Numbered from the stretch's first letter, positions 43,576 through 53,301 are shown. The stretch: 64,000 nt of DNA from Anatilimnocola aggregata (GCF_007747655.1 NZ_CP036274.1:5704001-5768000); one strand, 5' to 3'. Notes: generated by a model from the sequence alone, not told the origin. Translations and numbers: made by a program.

Positions 43576-45243
43576 CTAATCCTTCCCCTTGTGCTCGACA
43601 TCTTTCCAATACTTCTCGAAGGCCCCCTTCACGTGAAAATCGGGGCTGTTGTCGAGATCGTGGCACTCCATGCACTTTCGCTCGGCCACACCGCCAGCCA
43701 GCGACAGTTTCATGGCGTCGCGCCGGCTGGTGACTTCCGCTTGAGCCAGTTGCACCGTTCCACTTTCGGCTTCCACGTGCGCGGAACCAGGACCGTGGCA
43801 GTTTTCGCAACCGTTGTGCCGCATCAGCGGAGTTTCTGTCAGTGAGGTGTAGCCCGAGGTAAAGGGAAAGAACTTTTGTGGTTCCCAACCCGTCACGTGG
43901 CAACTAAGACATTCGGGATCGAAGTGCCGCGCGATATGGCCTCTTTCATTTGGCGGCTTGACGAGTGAATCTGTCGCGTGCGAGTGAGGAGTATTCTTCC
44001 AAACTTCGAAGGCCTTGGTATGGCACTCGCCGCACTTATCGGAACCAACAAAATGCAAACCCGACGGATGGGGCTGCGGTCGCAAGCCAAGTTCCGATAG
44101 TCCCATTTGTTCGAGTTGCTGTTGATAGTCGGCCAGCAACTGCAACATTGGCGGCGAGTCTTTCCACTGGCTATCGAGTGGAACCCGTTCGTAACGTAGC
44201 GGTTGTTTGGCATCATCGAAGACACCCACGACGCCAACGTACATTCCCTTCGTTCCTACCTGGGCCATCATTGTTTTGCCACCAGGGATCTTTTCGAGTT
44301 CCAAGGTCGGTTCACCAACGCCGCCGGCAGTAACTACCAGATCAAAGAGTGGCGCTGCAGCAGCCAACTTACGACTTTCTTCCAGCGTCGCATGACAGAG
44401 GAGTACATATAGATCGCAGTTCTGGGCCTTCAGTTCGGCACTCACTTTCTCGAGTGCTGCAGCGGCCGGTTCATGCACCAGTTCGTCGCCAGCCAACTTT
44501 TGTTCGAGGGAATCACCCAGTATTCCCGTGATGCCGATCTTCTTACCGCCCGCTTCGATGATCTTGTAAGTCGGCTGAAGATCGCGCGCCAGCACCGCGA
44601 CATTGGCGCTGACGAAGATGCTCGGCTGATCATCGGGATTGGTAGCCGCGGTCAATTCACCCGCCGTTAAACGAAGATCATCGGCTCCCAGCGTGACTGC
44701 CTGATAGCCCATCGCTCGCAAGGCTTCGGCAGTTCGCTGGAACTTGATCTCGGGCTGTTTGCCGAAGCGTTTGCTTTGACTGCCAACATCGACGGGAACC
44801 ACATTCCAACCCCGTTTCTCTCGCAGGTCGTTGAGCAGCGATTGCCTGCGAGCCAAACCACCTTTTTGATTCGCGAGGCCGGTACAGCCACACGGTTCGA
44901 TATATCCTTGCTGTTGACCGGTAACAAGAAAGACCAGCTTTGGTTCTGGCCACCCCGCAAACAGCGGCTGGGTGGGGATTTTCTTGGTGGTGGCCGCTGG
45001 CGGTTGTTCTGGCGGCAATTGCACCGCGGGAGTAACGGTGGATTGCTTTGTCAGTTCGCTTGGTGGAACCTCGGGTTGAGGATCGTCAACTTTCTGATCA
45101 GTCTCACTACTCGACTGCTGAACCGGAACTTCCGGCGGTACGGGGGCCGGCTTTTCATTGCAGCCGAGCCACAGGAACGAACAAGCCAGCGTCGTCACGC
45201 AGACTGCTAGAATTCGCTGTAAATCCGTTCCACCCACTCGCAT
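43576..45243 (-). CDS. Four-heme c-type cytochrome fused to a metallophosphatase-like domain
   Basis: A 555-residue lipoprotein-type exported protein (signal to about residue 27, Cys in FLWLGC), followed by a Pro/Gln-rich linker. Residues about 100-370 resemble the 5'-nucleotidase/metallophosphatase fold (VFLVTGQQQGYIEPCGC, VVPVDVGSQSKRF, AMGYQAVTLGADDL, DLYVLLCHATLEESRKLAAAAPLFDLVVTAGGVG), but some usual metal ligands are not obvious. The C-terminal 170 residues carry four heme sites: CGECH, CLSCH, CENCH and CMECH, as in the cytochrome c554-like group. It may transfer electrons in the periplasm. Adjacent to the DUF1573 gene and close to scpB copy 2. Confidence 0.82.
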   Translation of the reverse strand: MRVGGTDLQRILAVCVTTLACSFLWLGCNEKPAPVPPEVPVQQSSSETDQKVDDPQPEVPPSELTKQSTVTPAVQLPPEQPPAATTKKIPTQPLFAGWPEPKLVFLVTGQQQGYIEPCGCTGLANQKGGLARRQSLLNDLREKRGWNVVPVDVGSQSKRFGKQPEIKFQRTAEALRAMGYQAVTLGADDLRLTAGELTAATNPDDQPSIFVSANVAVLARDLQPTYKIIEAGGKKIGITGILGDSLEQKLAGDELVHEPAAAALEKVSAELKAQNCDLYVLLCHATLEESRKLAAAAPLFDLVVTAGGVGEPTLELEKIPGGKTMMAQVGTKGMYVGVVGVFDDAKQPLRYERVPLDSQWKDSPPMLQLLADYQQQLEQMGLSELGLRPQPHPSGLHFVGSDKCGECHTKAFEVWKNTPHSHATDSLVKPPNERGHIARHFDPECLSCHVTGWEPQKFFPFTSGYTSLTETPLMRHNGCENCHGPGSAHVEAESGTVQLAQAEVTSRRDAMKLSLAGGVAERKCMECHDLDNSPDFHVKGAFEKYWKDVEHKGKD

Positions 45244-45297
45244 GACGACCTACTTCCGTGTCAGGTTTAACTCTCAAATATCAATCGGGCTCGCGGC

Positions 45298-46464
45298 CTA
45301 CTCTGTCACCGCGTATCGCACCAGAATCACGAACTCTTTGATTCGCGGGTGCGTGGCGGCGATCCGAATTACTCCCGCATTTTCTGCTGTCGTACCGAGC
45401 TTTGAAATCGGCTTGGCATCTTTGGCAATCGAAATGGTGAGCGGGTAGCGTGCCACCTGCGGGTTGTCATTCGATTCCTTGCCAAGTTCAGCCAACAATC
45501 CGGTGGGTTCGGTGCCCGCCAGAGTTAACTTCGTTTCGCTTCGATGCGGACCTTTCACCAGCACATGCACGGTAACCGACTTACCTTTGCCAGCAGCCAC
45601 AGGCCCAAACCGGACGATATTCTGCTCGCTGACAACGTCGGGACCAACCAGTACGATATCGCCGACAACCTTCCCTTCGATAGGAATCTCCAAGGGGGAC
45701 GTCGCCGATAAATTGGTGGTCAGGCGGATTGTCTGCGCCACGCTTCCCAGTGGCAAGCCGGATTTGACTCGAATCGTAGCCTCAACGCCCGATTTCGCCC
45801 CTTTTTCGGCAGCGACTTCTTCTGTGGTGAGGGGGCGAAACTCAGCCGAAAATGGCTCGGCGCGGTCGGTCGCGAGAAACTCGTGCTTGACAACTGCTAG
45901 CGGCTCTTCGCCTCGGAACGAAAAAATCTTCAGCTTCCCGGTTGTATCTTCGCTGGCCGAGAACGTGCCCAGCGAAAGATGTCCCCGGTCGGGCCGAAGA
46001 GCATCAATGATTTTGCCGTAGACATGCAAACGCACGATGGGCTGACGCGGATCGGTGGTTTCGACTTCGGCGGACTGCGAAAAATCGACATCGCCGGTTT
46101 TTGCATTCCAGTTCAACTTCACAGGCATGATCTTGCCCGGCAGCAATTCGCCGTCTTGCATTTCGCTCATCGTGCATTTGCAGGTCGTTTGACCTTTTTC
46201 CAGCCGCAACGGCTGATCGCCATCGTTCCGGATTTGAAACGTATGCTCCCCTTCGGCGTGACGATCCATTTGGCCGAAATCAAAAGTACTACCACCGACG
46301 AGCGTAACCTTCGGCCCTTTATCAGTGGATGGCGCAGACTTATTACTGGCAGCAAGGTAGGGAACTGTTGGCAACTGCTCGCCCGAGAATTCCTGCCGCG
46401 TGCTGGCGACGCCTAGTCCCACGCCAACCGCCAGACTCACGACGACGAACACAAGATTCTTCAT
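45298..46464 (-). CDS. DUF1573 protein
   Basis: About 388 residues from the ATG at 46464 (MKNLVFVVVSLAVGVGLGVASTRQEFSG, signal or N-terminal anchor). The family domain is clear: GGSTFDFGQMDRHAEGEHTFQIRNDGDQPLRLEKGQTTCKCTMSEMQDGELLPGKIMPVKLNW. A second Ig-like segment follows (PLGSVAQTIRLTTNLSATSPLEIPIEGKVVGDI). Such Ig-fold proteins lie in the periplasm and often flank thiol or cytochrome systems; here a four-heme gene is directly downstream. Function unknown. Confidence 0.87.
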   Translation of the reverse strand: MKNLVFVVVSLAVGVGLGVASTRQEFSGEQLPTVPYLAASNKSAPSTDKGPKVTLVGGSTFDFGQMDRHAEGEHTFQIRNDGDQPLRLEKGQTTCKCTMSEMQDGELLPGKIMPVKLNWNAKTGDVDFSQSAEVETTDPRQPIVRLHVYGKIIDALRPDRGHLSLGTFSASEDTTGKLKIFSFRGEEPLAVVKHEFLATDRAEPFSAEFRPLTTEEVAAEKGAKSGVEATIRVKSGLPLGSVAQTIRLTTNLSATSPLEIPIEGKVVGDIVLVGPDVVSEQNIVRFGPVAAGKGKSVTVHVLVKGPHRSETKLTLAGTEPTGLLAELGKESNDNPQVARYPLTISIAKDAKPISKLGTTAENAGVIRIAATHPRIKEFVILVRYAVTE

Positions 46465-46523
46465 AGCTAAAAACTCTGAAAGCGGAGTTGTTGAGCGCTG
46501 GCTGTCGCAGACTGGCAATAGCC

Positions 46524-48917
46524 TCAATTGCTGCTTGCGCCATCCCGCAAGCGGGCTACTACTTTCGCTGCGTTTTCGGCAGCAAGTTTCTCTGCTACGA
46601 CCGGTTCCTTCGTTAGTGGCCAATGCGGATCGTACAGCATTCTTTGTTCTAACTTCTGTTCTACGTGCGGGCAAAGGGCGTCCAATTCTGCAGCACGCTT
46701 GGCCGCCTCACTGGCATCAGCTTTCCGACCCTGTTCATCATAGACGGCTGCCAATTGCGCGCGCAAGAACGCGTTATTCGGGTAGCACTTCACGGCAGTT
46801 TCATACGCCCGGGCAGACTCGGCCAGCAGGTCGGTATTCTTAATGCGGCGCGACGCAAATAGCAGCCAGTCCCCCCGCTGCTGATGCTGAGTAAAGTGAT
46901 GTGGCGACGACTTTTCAAATTCATCCATCGCGTCGACAAACTGCTTCCAATTGCGGGAGGAGGGATTAACCAGCCAGGCACCGAATTGTAAGTTTGCCAG
47001 AAAGCGCCGCGCCGTGGACGACCAAGGATCTGCCGCAATGGCCTGCTCGATGTATTCAACGGCCAACGACATCCGCCCTGCCTGTCTCTCTTCGCTGGCG
47101 TTCGCCAACAGCTGCTGGCTCGCCATGACCGGAACATATTCGGTGTAATTGCAGGCTATGAGGGCGACGAAGCACAACCCGGCCAAGATCCAGTTAATCG
47201 CTTGCTGGGGCGATTGCAGGTTCAGTACAGCCGGCGATTGTTGACTCGCAGAACTTTCGCTCTGGTTGCCTCGCATCGCGATTGCCCACAACAACCAGGC
47301 CGAATTCACGACCCCCGGATAAATCGCCGCCCCCGCAGCGAGCAGGTTCACCAAAAGTGCAACTAGCGCGATCACAATTGCCGAACGGGGCAGATCTCCG
47401 CGATCAATCCAATTGCCCAGCAGATATATTCCGAGTCCGAACGAAAGAAAGCCCGTGATCCAAACGACAGGCAGTCCCAGTGCAGTGTCGCGTGGATCGA
47501 AACTCGTTCGCGTCGTTTCGAGTGGATCGAAGACAATGAAACCAAGCAGGCCCGCCAACATCAAGCCTACGAAGGCTCCCACGAGAATGCCAAACGTGCT
47601 GATTTGCCGGCCGCTCGCTCCCTCCTGCTCATCACGAGATGCAACTGTTACCGCAGAATCGGCAAGTTCCGAATTGCTTTGGCGAGCAAGCTGCCACGCC
47701 GTCGTAAAGATCAATGCCACCAAAGCCAACAGAGCCGGAGTCCCCGCAGTGCTCCAGACCTCTAGCAAAAAGTTGTGTGGGTCCGCGATGGTTTCACTTG
47801 CCTCGGGCAACTTGTGCCCGGCATAGCGTTCCTGAAAATTGCCGGGACCAACGCCCAGCCAAGGATGGTCGCCAATCATCGCGGCTGTAGCTCGCCAGTA
47901 TTGCAAGCGATAAAGCACCGACTTGGGGGACTCGCTGAGCACTTCGGCATCGAGCCCGTTGGTCGCGACCGCACCGAGCCCAAGCAGCAACACAACCGCC
48001 GCAATTCCCGCCGGCCAGCGCCAATCGAGTTGCCAACCCGAGCGGCGACCAAACATCAAGATCAAACCACAGCCACCAGCAGCGGCAAGCCAGGCGGTTC
48101 GGCTTTTCGTCAAGATGAGGACCGCGAATACGATCACCGCTATCGCAATGAACACCGTCACCGTGGGCAAAGACTCACCTTTCTGCACTAACCAAAATGC
48201 CAAGGCGAAAGCCACCAACATCCAGGGCAACAAGAACCCGGCCAATGAATTCGTGAGTGCGAACTCGCCTACTGGCTCCAGACTATTGATGCGATTCTCT
48301 GCCAAGGTGAGCAGCGGGCCGGCGGCGTCGGCTGATACGTCCATCTGTTGCAGAATCGCTTGCGGATTCTTTTTGAATTCATTGCGCAGGGCGGGCTGAG
48401 TAACCGAATATTGATAGAAGGCATGCAGTGAAACAGCGACGGCGAGCAACATCATCACGACCACGATCGCGCGAGTTTCTTGTCCCGTCAACAACTGTTG
48501 CCGCATCACAATTGCCAGCGCGCCGTAGGCAACCCATTGCCAGGCTGCGTTCCAGGCATGCCGCTCGTTGCCATCGCAGAGCGCGGCGCTGAGCAGATGC
48601 CAACCGACGATCACCGCAATCCACAGGTCGGGCCACGCCCAGCGGCGATTTGCCTCGACGGAGATTACCGAACCAAGGAGCGAAAACAGGGCAAGTGCCA
48701 GCCAGAGAATGTACCAACTAGCGCCAGTTCCCTCGGAAACAATTGACTCGCTGGCGACGAGCGGCGTTGAAACGAGCAGCGCAGTGGCGATGGCAAGAAT
48801 GGCGGGGCGAACGTAGTTGCTGAAGACCACTGCCACCTGCCCAATCGAGGACGCAGAGCTCTCCCGGGCGTGAGACGACGCTTCTGCGGACGCATGCTGA
48901 CCGCGGCGACGTTTCAT
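46524..48917 (-). CDS. O-antigen ligase-like membrane protein with TPR C-terminus
   Basis: About 797 residues from the ATG at 48917. Residues 1-35 are hydrophilic and Arg/Ser/Ala-rich. Twelve or so TM helices follow; the Wzy/O-antigen-ligase loop is visible around RLQYWRATAAMIGDHPWLGVGPGNFQERYAGHKLPEASETIADPHNFLLEVWSTAGTPALLALVALIF. The C-terminal 200 residues are soluble, with TPR segments (EERQAGRMSLAVEYIEQAIAADPWSSTAR, RAYETAVKCYPNNAFLRAQLAAVYDEQGRKADASEAAKRAAEL). It likely polymerises or ligates surface glycan. Its ATG overlaps the stop of the upstream transferase gene as ATGA (48914-48917). Confidence 0.87.
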   Translation of the reverse strand: MKRRRGQHASAEASSHARESSASSIGQVAVVFSNYVRPAILAIATALLVSTPLVASESIVSEGTGASWYILWLALALFSLLGSVISVEANRRWAWPDLWIAVIVGWHLLSAALCDGNERHAWNAAWQWVAYGALAIVMRQQLLTGQETRAIVVVMMLLAVAVSLHAFYQYSVTQPALRNEFKKNPQAILQQMDVSADAAGPLLTLAENRINSLEPVGEFALTNSLAGFLLPWMLVAFALAFWLVQKGESLPTVTVFIAIAVIVFAVLILTKSRTAWLAAAGGCGLILMFGRRSGWQLDWRWPAGIAAVVLLLGLGAVATNGLDAEVLSESPKSVLYRLQYWRATAAMIGDHPWLGVGPGNFQERYAGHKLPEASETIADPHNFLLEVWSTAGTPALLALVALIFTTAWQLARQSNSELADSAVTVASRDEQEGASGRQISTFGILVGAFVGLMLAGLLGFIVFDPLETTRTSFDPRDTALGLPVVWITGFLSFGLGIYLLGNWIDRGDLPRSAIVIALVALLVNLLAAGAAIYPGVVNSAWLLWAIAMRGNQSESSASQQSPAVLNLQSPQQAINWILAGLCFVALIACNYTEYVPVMASQQLLANASEERQAGRMSLAVEYIEQAIAADPWSSTARRFLANLQFGAWLVNPSSRNWKQFVDAMDEFEKSSPHHFTQHQQRGDWLLFASRRIKNTDLLAESARAYETAVKCYPNNAFLRAQLAAVYDEQGRKADASEAAKRAAELDALCPHVEQKLEQRMLYDPHWPLTKEPVVAEKLAAENAAKVVARLRDGASSN

Positions 48918-50053
48918 GGCTGCTTGATCTTTCGCCTGGCGGTGGTTTCCAAAATGGCGATCAGAGACAGCGTGCAGCCGACGATCATCATCAGCAACAC
49001 GGCCCCCAGAGTATCGACCCGGTGCAACAAGACCGCCGCGAGCCCGCACATCGCAGTGGTCAGGTAGACCGTCAGCACGGCCTGTGGCTTCGTTAACCCT
49101 AATTCTACGAGCCGATGGGAGAAATGGTTCTTGTCCGCCGCAAAAATACTTTGCCCCGCGCGAATCCGAATCGCCAGGACCGTAACCAGGTCGTACAGCG
49201 GAACCGCCATCACGCAGAGGGGCGCGAGAATCGCGTGCCGAGTCTCGCCGTGATAACCAGTGTAACTGGCGAGCAGCGTCGCGACGGCAATGTTAAAGCC
49301 GACGAAATAGCTGCCGGCATCGCCCATGAAGATTTTCGCCGGGGGACGATTGTGCCACAGAAAGCCGAGCAGGGAACCAGTCAGCACGAGCAGGAATCCC
49401 GCGACAAATAACTGCGGACCGGGCGAATCTGGATTCGGGGCAATGAGCATCACCGCGGCCAAAAATCCCGCCGCGATTGTCGCGATTCCTCCCGACAGCC
49501 CGTCCATGTTATCGAGCATGTTGAACGAATTAATCAGCGCGACGATCCACAGCACCGACAGCATTCCCGTGAACCAAGGCTGGTCGATGAAGACTGTTAG
49601 CCGCAGATTGGGAATGAAATAGACGCACGCTGCGGCCACGGCAAATTGAGTTGCCATGCGGACCTGCCACGACAGCCCCCAGCGATCGTCAGACAGCCCG
49701 AGCAACATGAGCACGGTTCCCGCCAGGAGCAGAATCCACAGCTTCAGCATTTGTGCGTGAATTCCCGCCAAATGAGGCCGGGCGAAATCGGGAACCAGTT
49801 CTTGCCAGGAGCTGTTTGCGCCGATCAGTGTGAGAGCAAGTTGCCCCGCGGCAAATGTTCCCACCACGCCAAGCCAAATGCCAATTCCACCACCTAGAGG
49901 AGTTGGCGTGACGTGAACCTTGCGCGCTGCCGGATGATCGACCAACCCCCAGCGTGGACTGAGCCAGCGCATCAGTCTGGTTCCAATCAGCGCCAGCGCG
50001 AGCGCGGGGATAACTGAGCCCAGCAGGAAGAACAACGTTTGGCGAAAAGTCAT
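48914..50053 (-). CDS. WecA/MraY-type undecaprenyl-phosphate sugar-1-phosphate transferase
   Basis: About 379 residues from the ATG at 50053 (MTFRQTLFFLLGSVIPALAL); a longer frame begins at 50089. Ten or eleven TM helices. Signatures of the polyprenol-P transferase family: KVHVTPTPLGGGIGIWLG, LGLSDDRWGLSWQVR, ALINSFNMLDNMDGLSGG, KIFMGDAGSYFVGF and FAADKNHFSHRLVELGLT. It most likely starts surface glycan synthesis by moving GlcNAc-1-P or a related sugar to undecaprenyl phosphate. The next gene is an O-antigen-ligase-like protein with an ATGA overlap, so both probably serve the same glycan. Confidence 0.92.
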   Translation of the reverse strand: MTFRQTLFFLLGSVIPALALALIGTRLMRWLSPRWGLVDHPAARKVHVTPTPLGGGIGIWLGVVGTFAAGQLALTLIGANSSWQELVPDFARPHLAGIHAQMLKLWILLLAGTVLMLLGLSDDRWGLSWQVRMATQFAVAAACVYFIPNLRLTVFIDQPWFTGMLSVLWIVALINSFNMLDNMDGLSGGIATIAAGFLAAVMLIAPNPDSPGPQLFVAGFLLVLTGSLLGFLWHNRPPAKIFMGDAGSYFVGFNIAVATLLASYTGYHGETRHAILAPLCVMAVPLYDLVTVLAIRIRAGQSIFAADKNHFSHRLVELGLTKPQAVLTVYLTTAMCGLAAVLLHRVDTLGAVLLMMIVGCTLSLIAILETTARRKIKQP

Positions 50054-50165
50054 GGGAGAAAAGGTTTTCCAGCGGGCCGAGCGAGACAAGTTTGTCCTGG
50101 CATTTCTCTAGTCGGCCGCAGTCTCCTCTATCTTACTATCCCAGGCATTTCGCGACGATGTGTTC

Positions 50166-50633
50166 TTACGACTCCAACTCAAAAATCGCTTCGATCTCGA
50201 CCGTGATGTTGCCCGGCAATGAGCCCATGCCAACGGCGCTGCGAGCACCGACGCCATTATCGGGCCCCCATACGTCCCGCCACAGTTCGCTGCAGCCGTT
50301 GATGACCGCCGGATGCTTGTCGAATTCTGGCACTGAATTCACCATGCCCAGCGTCTTCACCACGCGTTTCACGCGATCGAGGCTGCCCAAGTTGGTGCGC
50401 AGGGTCGCGAGAATCGCGAGTCCCGTTTGTCGCGCGGCGATGAACCCGGCTTGCTGATCGACTTCGGAACCCACCCGCCCAACGTACAGCGAACTATCAC
50501 TCTTGAGCGGACCGTGCCCGGAGACATAGGCCAGATTGCCCACGATGACGATTGGCTTGTACACGCCCATAGCCTTGGGGGCGGGGGGAAGTTCGAGCTT
50601 GAGTTCCGCGATTTTCGCGTCGGCAGTTGTCAT
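50166..50633 (-). CDS. RidA-family (YjgF/YER057c/UK114) protein
   Basis: A 155-residue cytoplasmic protein. The trimeric family shows PIVIVGNLAYVSGHGPL, DQQAGFIAARQTGLAILATLRTNLGSLDRVKRVVKTLGMVNSVPEFDKHPAVINGCSELWRDVWG and GARSAVGMGSLPGNITVEIEAIF (about 130-152). The classic RidA deaminase Arg is expected in GVGARSAVG. The subgroup is the longer type (about 150 residues) that differs from classic RidA (about 128), so the imine-deaminase role is only probable. It starts about 50 bases from the rhodanese gene, same strand. Confidence 0.92.
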   Translation of the reverse strand: MTTADAKIAELKLELPPAPKAMGVYKPIVIVGNLAYVSGHGPLKSDSSLYVGRVGSEVDQQAGFIAARQTGLAILATLRTNLGSLDRVKRVVKTLGMVNSVPEFDKHPAVINGCSELWRDVWGPDNGVGARSAVGMGSLPGNITVEIEAIFELES

Positions 50634-50680
50634 GAAGTCACCCGTGGATCTGGAGTTCGTAATTAAGAAATGGGGGGAGC

Positions 50681-51022
50681 TTAGTAGCGTGGCACGCTGG
50701 GGTCGACGATTTGCGACCAGGCATCAATGCCGCCAGCCATGTTTTGCACTTGCGAAAAACCTTGTTCGCGGAGCCATTGCGTAACTCGCATGCTGCGGCC
50801 GCCATGATGGCAGTGAACCACAATGTGCGAATTCTTCAGCGGTTCGAGTTCGCCAAGCTTGCCCGGGATTTCACGCATCGGAATCAGTTTCGAGCCAGTG
50901 ATGTTGGCAGCCTGATATTCGCCCGGCTCACGGCAATCGAGCAGGGTGAAGTCGGCACCGGAATCGAGCAGTTGCTTCACCGCCTGCACATCGATTTCCC
51001 ACGGGCATGGTTCGTTCGTCAT
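50681..51022 (-). CDS. Rhodanese-domain protein
   Basis: A 113-residue single-domain rhodanese: WEIDVQAVKQLLDSGADFTLLDCREPGEYQAANITGSKLIPM, then the active-site loop HCHHGGRSM with the catalytic Cys (persulfide carrier), and FSQVQNMAGGIDAWSQIVDPSVPRY. It moves sulfur to a thiol or tRNA-type acceptor in the cytoplasm. The six-residue loop (CHHGGR) is the one used by many GlpE/YgaP-type enzymes. It probably shares a transcript with the RidA gene 47 bases downstream. Divergent from the CCA-adding gene. Confidence 0.92.
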   Translation of the reverse strand: MTNEPCPWEIDVQAVKQLLDSGADFTLLDCREPGEYQAANITGSKLIPMREIPGKLGELEPLKNSHIVVHCHHGGRSMRVTQWLREQGFSQVQNMAGGIDAWSQIVDPSVPRY

Positions 51023-51152
51023 GAATTTGTTCTGGGCAAAGGTTAGGAGTGGTCCAACCGGCAGCGATTGTCAGCCTGGGTCGGGCATGTCATTCTAACG
51101 AGCACCTCGCCGGGCGAAACTCCCGCCCCGGCTTGTTCGTGGCATTCTTCTG

Positions 51153-52451
51153 TTGGCGAACAATAGAAACAAACGACCTGTGTCATCGACGTACGATCCT
51201 GCCGCCGCCCGTGCATTTGCCGTCGATGTCGTGCGCAAGCTGCGCGACGCCGGCTATCAAGCGTTATGGGCCGGTGGCTGCGTTCGCGACCAGCTCATGG
51301 GGCGCCAGCCGAAGGACTACGATGTCGCGACCAGCGCGCGCCCCGAACAGGTGCGCGAGGTTTTTGGCCAGCGGAAAACATTAGCCATCGGGGCCTCGTT
51401 TGGCGTGATCACCGTCATCGGCCCCCGCGACGTCGGTCAGCTCGACGTCGCCACGTTTCGCCGCGACGCAGGTTACAGCGACGGCCGTCATCCCGATAGC
51501 GTGACATTCAGTGACCCGCACGAAGATGCCCAGCGGCGCGACTTCACGATCAATGGCCTGTTCTTCGATCCCCTCGCCGAACAGGTGATTGATTACGTCG
51601 GTGGGCAGGATGATTTGCAAGCGGGGATCATCCGGGCCATCGGCCAGCCTTTGCAACGAATTGCCGAAGATAAATTGCGGATGCTCCGCGCGGTTCGCTT
51701 TGCCGCCACGTTTGCATTTGTGATCGAAGCCGAAACCATGGCTGCAATTCGTAGCCAGGCGAGTGAACTGGTGATCGTGAGTGCGGAACGAATCGCCGCT
51801 GAACTGCGCCGCATGCTCACGCTCGAACGGCGGCGCATTGCCGTCGAACTGCTGGCCGAGTCTGAACTTCTCGAAGTCTTTCTTCCCGAAGCTCGTGGTA
51901 TCCACACGCTTGCCTGGTCGCAAACCCTGGAGATTATCGCTCGCATAAAGGCACCGACCTTTCCCCAAGCATTTGCCGTCCTGCTTCGTCCGCTGGCATC
52001 TTCGCCGGCGGAACTGGCCACCCTCTGTGAAACGGTTTGTCGTCGGCTCAAGCTCTCGACGGACGAGATTTCACTCATCCAGCGACTGCTGCGCGAAGAG
52101 CCAATGATTCGCGGCGCGAGCAAACTAACCTGGCCGCAGTTGCAACGATTGCTGGTTACACCGGGATCGGATGCGGTCCTCGCGTTCACCGAGGCTGTCT
52201 CACAAGTGATCGATGGCGAGGCCGATGAGGTAGTTGCTTGCCGGCGCATGCTCGAACTGCCTGCCAAGCTGCTGAATCCGGTACCGCTCATTACGGGCGA
52301 AGATCTGAAGCGACTTGGGATGAAACCGGGAGCGCACTTTCGCACCATCCTGGATCGGGTTCGTGATGCCCAACTCGATAGCCTGATCAACACTCCGCCT
52401 GAAGCACTCGCGCTGGCGACGAAACTGGCCGCGGAAATTAAGGAAGCTTAG
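51153..52451 (+). CDS. CCA-adding tRNA nucleotidyltransferase / poly(A) polymerase family
   Basis: A 432-residue class II nucleotidyltransferase. Head domain: GYQALWAGGCVRDQLMGRQPKDYDVATSARPEQVREVFG (about 34-70) with the GG.VRD and DYD motifs, then FRRDAGYSDGRHPDSVTFSDPHEDAQRRDFTINGLFFDP and the RMLRAVRFAATFAF segment. It could add CCA to tRNA or a poly(A) tail to RNA; both share these motifs. The start is a TTG at 51153 or a GTG at 51180; there is no nearby ATG, and no Shine-Dalgarno decides it. Confidence 0.92.
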   Translation: MANNRNKRPVSSTYDPAAARAFAVDVVRKLRDAGYQALWAGGCVRDQLMGRQPKDYDVATSARPEQVREVFGQRKTLAIGASFGVITVIGPRDVGQLDVATFRRDAGYSDGRHPDSVTFSDPHEDAQRRDFTINGLFFDPLAEQVIDYVGGQDDLQAGIIRAIGQPLQRIAEDKLRMLRAVRFAATFAFVIEAETMAAIRSQASELVIVSAERIAAELRRMLTLERRRIAVELLAESELLEVFLPEARGIHTLAWSQTLEIIARIKAPTFPQAFAVLLRPLASSPAELATLCETVCRRLKLSTDEISLIQRLLREEPMIRGASKLTWPQLQRLLVTPGSDAVLAFTEAVSQVIDGEADEVVACRRMLELPAKLLNPVPLITGEDLKRLGMKPGAHFRTILDRVRDAQLDSLINTPPEALALATKLAAEIKEA

Positions 52452-53154
52452 GCGTTTGGCCCGCCGCCAGGTCGCGTTCGATCAGGCGGATATGCTGACG
52501 CATGGCGGCTCGCGCAGCGACGGGGTCACGAGCCTTGATGGTTTCAAAAATGCGCAGATGCTCTTCGAGCGCGAGCTTGGTTCCGGATTGGGTCAGCGTG
52601 CGGCGACGAGATTCGCGCAACAGCTGCGCGACCGTTTCCAGTAACAGGACGAAGAGAGGATTATTGGTGGCTGCAGCCAGAGCGCGATGAAAGTTGATAT
52701 CGGCTTCGATGCACTCTTCCAGAGTCGCGGCGGCGGCCAGTTGCTCGTTGGTCGCAGAGATGGCTTGCAACTGAACGTCGCTTGCTCGCTCGGCAGCCAA
52801 TCCGGCAATTTCAATTTCCAAGGGCTGGCGGACTTCTGTTAGGTGCTGCAGCGAACCGCTCCCGCGGCTGAGCAGCGCATCGAGACTGATAATCGCGGCC
52901 TGCGGATCAGCAGACTTCACCCGCGGCCGGCGACCTTGTGAAATCTCGACTAGGCCCTGCGTGCAGAGAATACGCATCGCCTCACGGATGACCGTCCGCG
53001 AGACCCGCAGCGTCGTTGCCAGATCTCCTTCAGAGGGCAGCGATTCACCCGCCGCTAGTTTGCCGCCGACGATCTGCTCACGCAGCCGCTGCACGACTTC
53101 ATCCACTCGATTCGTGAGCCCGAAAAGTTCGCGGGCGTCAGTTGTAGCGGGCAT
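52438..53154 (-). CDS. GntR-family regulator (FadR/FCD type)
   Basis: A 238-residue regulator. Winged HTH at about 15-75: RVDEVVQRLREQIVGGKLAAGESLPSEGDLATTLRVSRTVIREAMRILCTQGLVEISQGRRPRV; the all-helical FCD ligand-binding domain follows (TEVRQPLEIEIAGLAAERAS, CIEADINFHRALAAATNNPLFVLLLETVAQLLRESRRR and MRQHIRLIERDL). FCD proteins bind small acids through a metal site made of Asp/His (D and two or three His in those segments). It is divergent from the DUF1549/DUF1553 gene; an imperfect palindrome in the gap may be its operator. It ends over the end of the CCA-adding gene. Confidence 0.93.
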   Translation of the reverse strand: MPATTDARELFGLTNRVDEVVQRLREQIVGGKLAAGESLPSEGDLATTLRVSRTVIREAMRILCTQGLVEISQGRRPRVKSADPQAAIISLDALLSRGSGSLQHLTEVRQPLEIEIAGLAAERASDVQLQAISATNEQLAAAATLEECIEADINFHRALAAATNNPLFVLLLETVAQLLRESRRRTLTQSGTKLALEEHLRIFETIKARDPVAARAAMRQHIRLIERDLAAGQTPKLP

Positions 53155-53301
53155 TGCCTAAGAACTCCAATACGACTGCCTAATCCTACTTATACTATAG
53201 GGTAAATCGCGTCGCGGCAAACAGCGAACGACATCAAATCTCGTCATATGTGACCATTTTTCGACATTAATCGATTGACTAGCCTGTCCGAAATCAATAC
53301 G

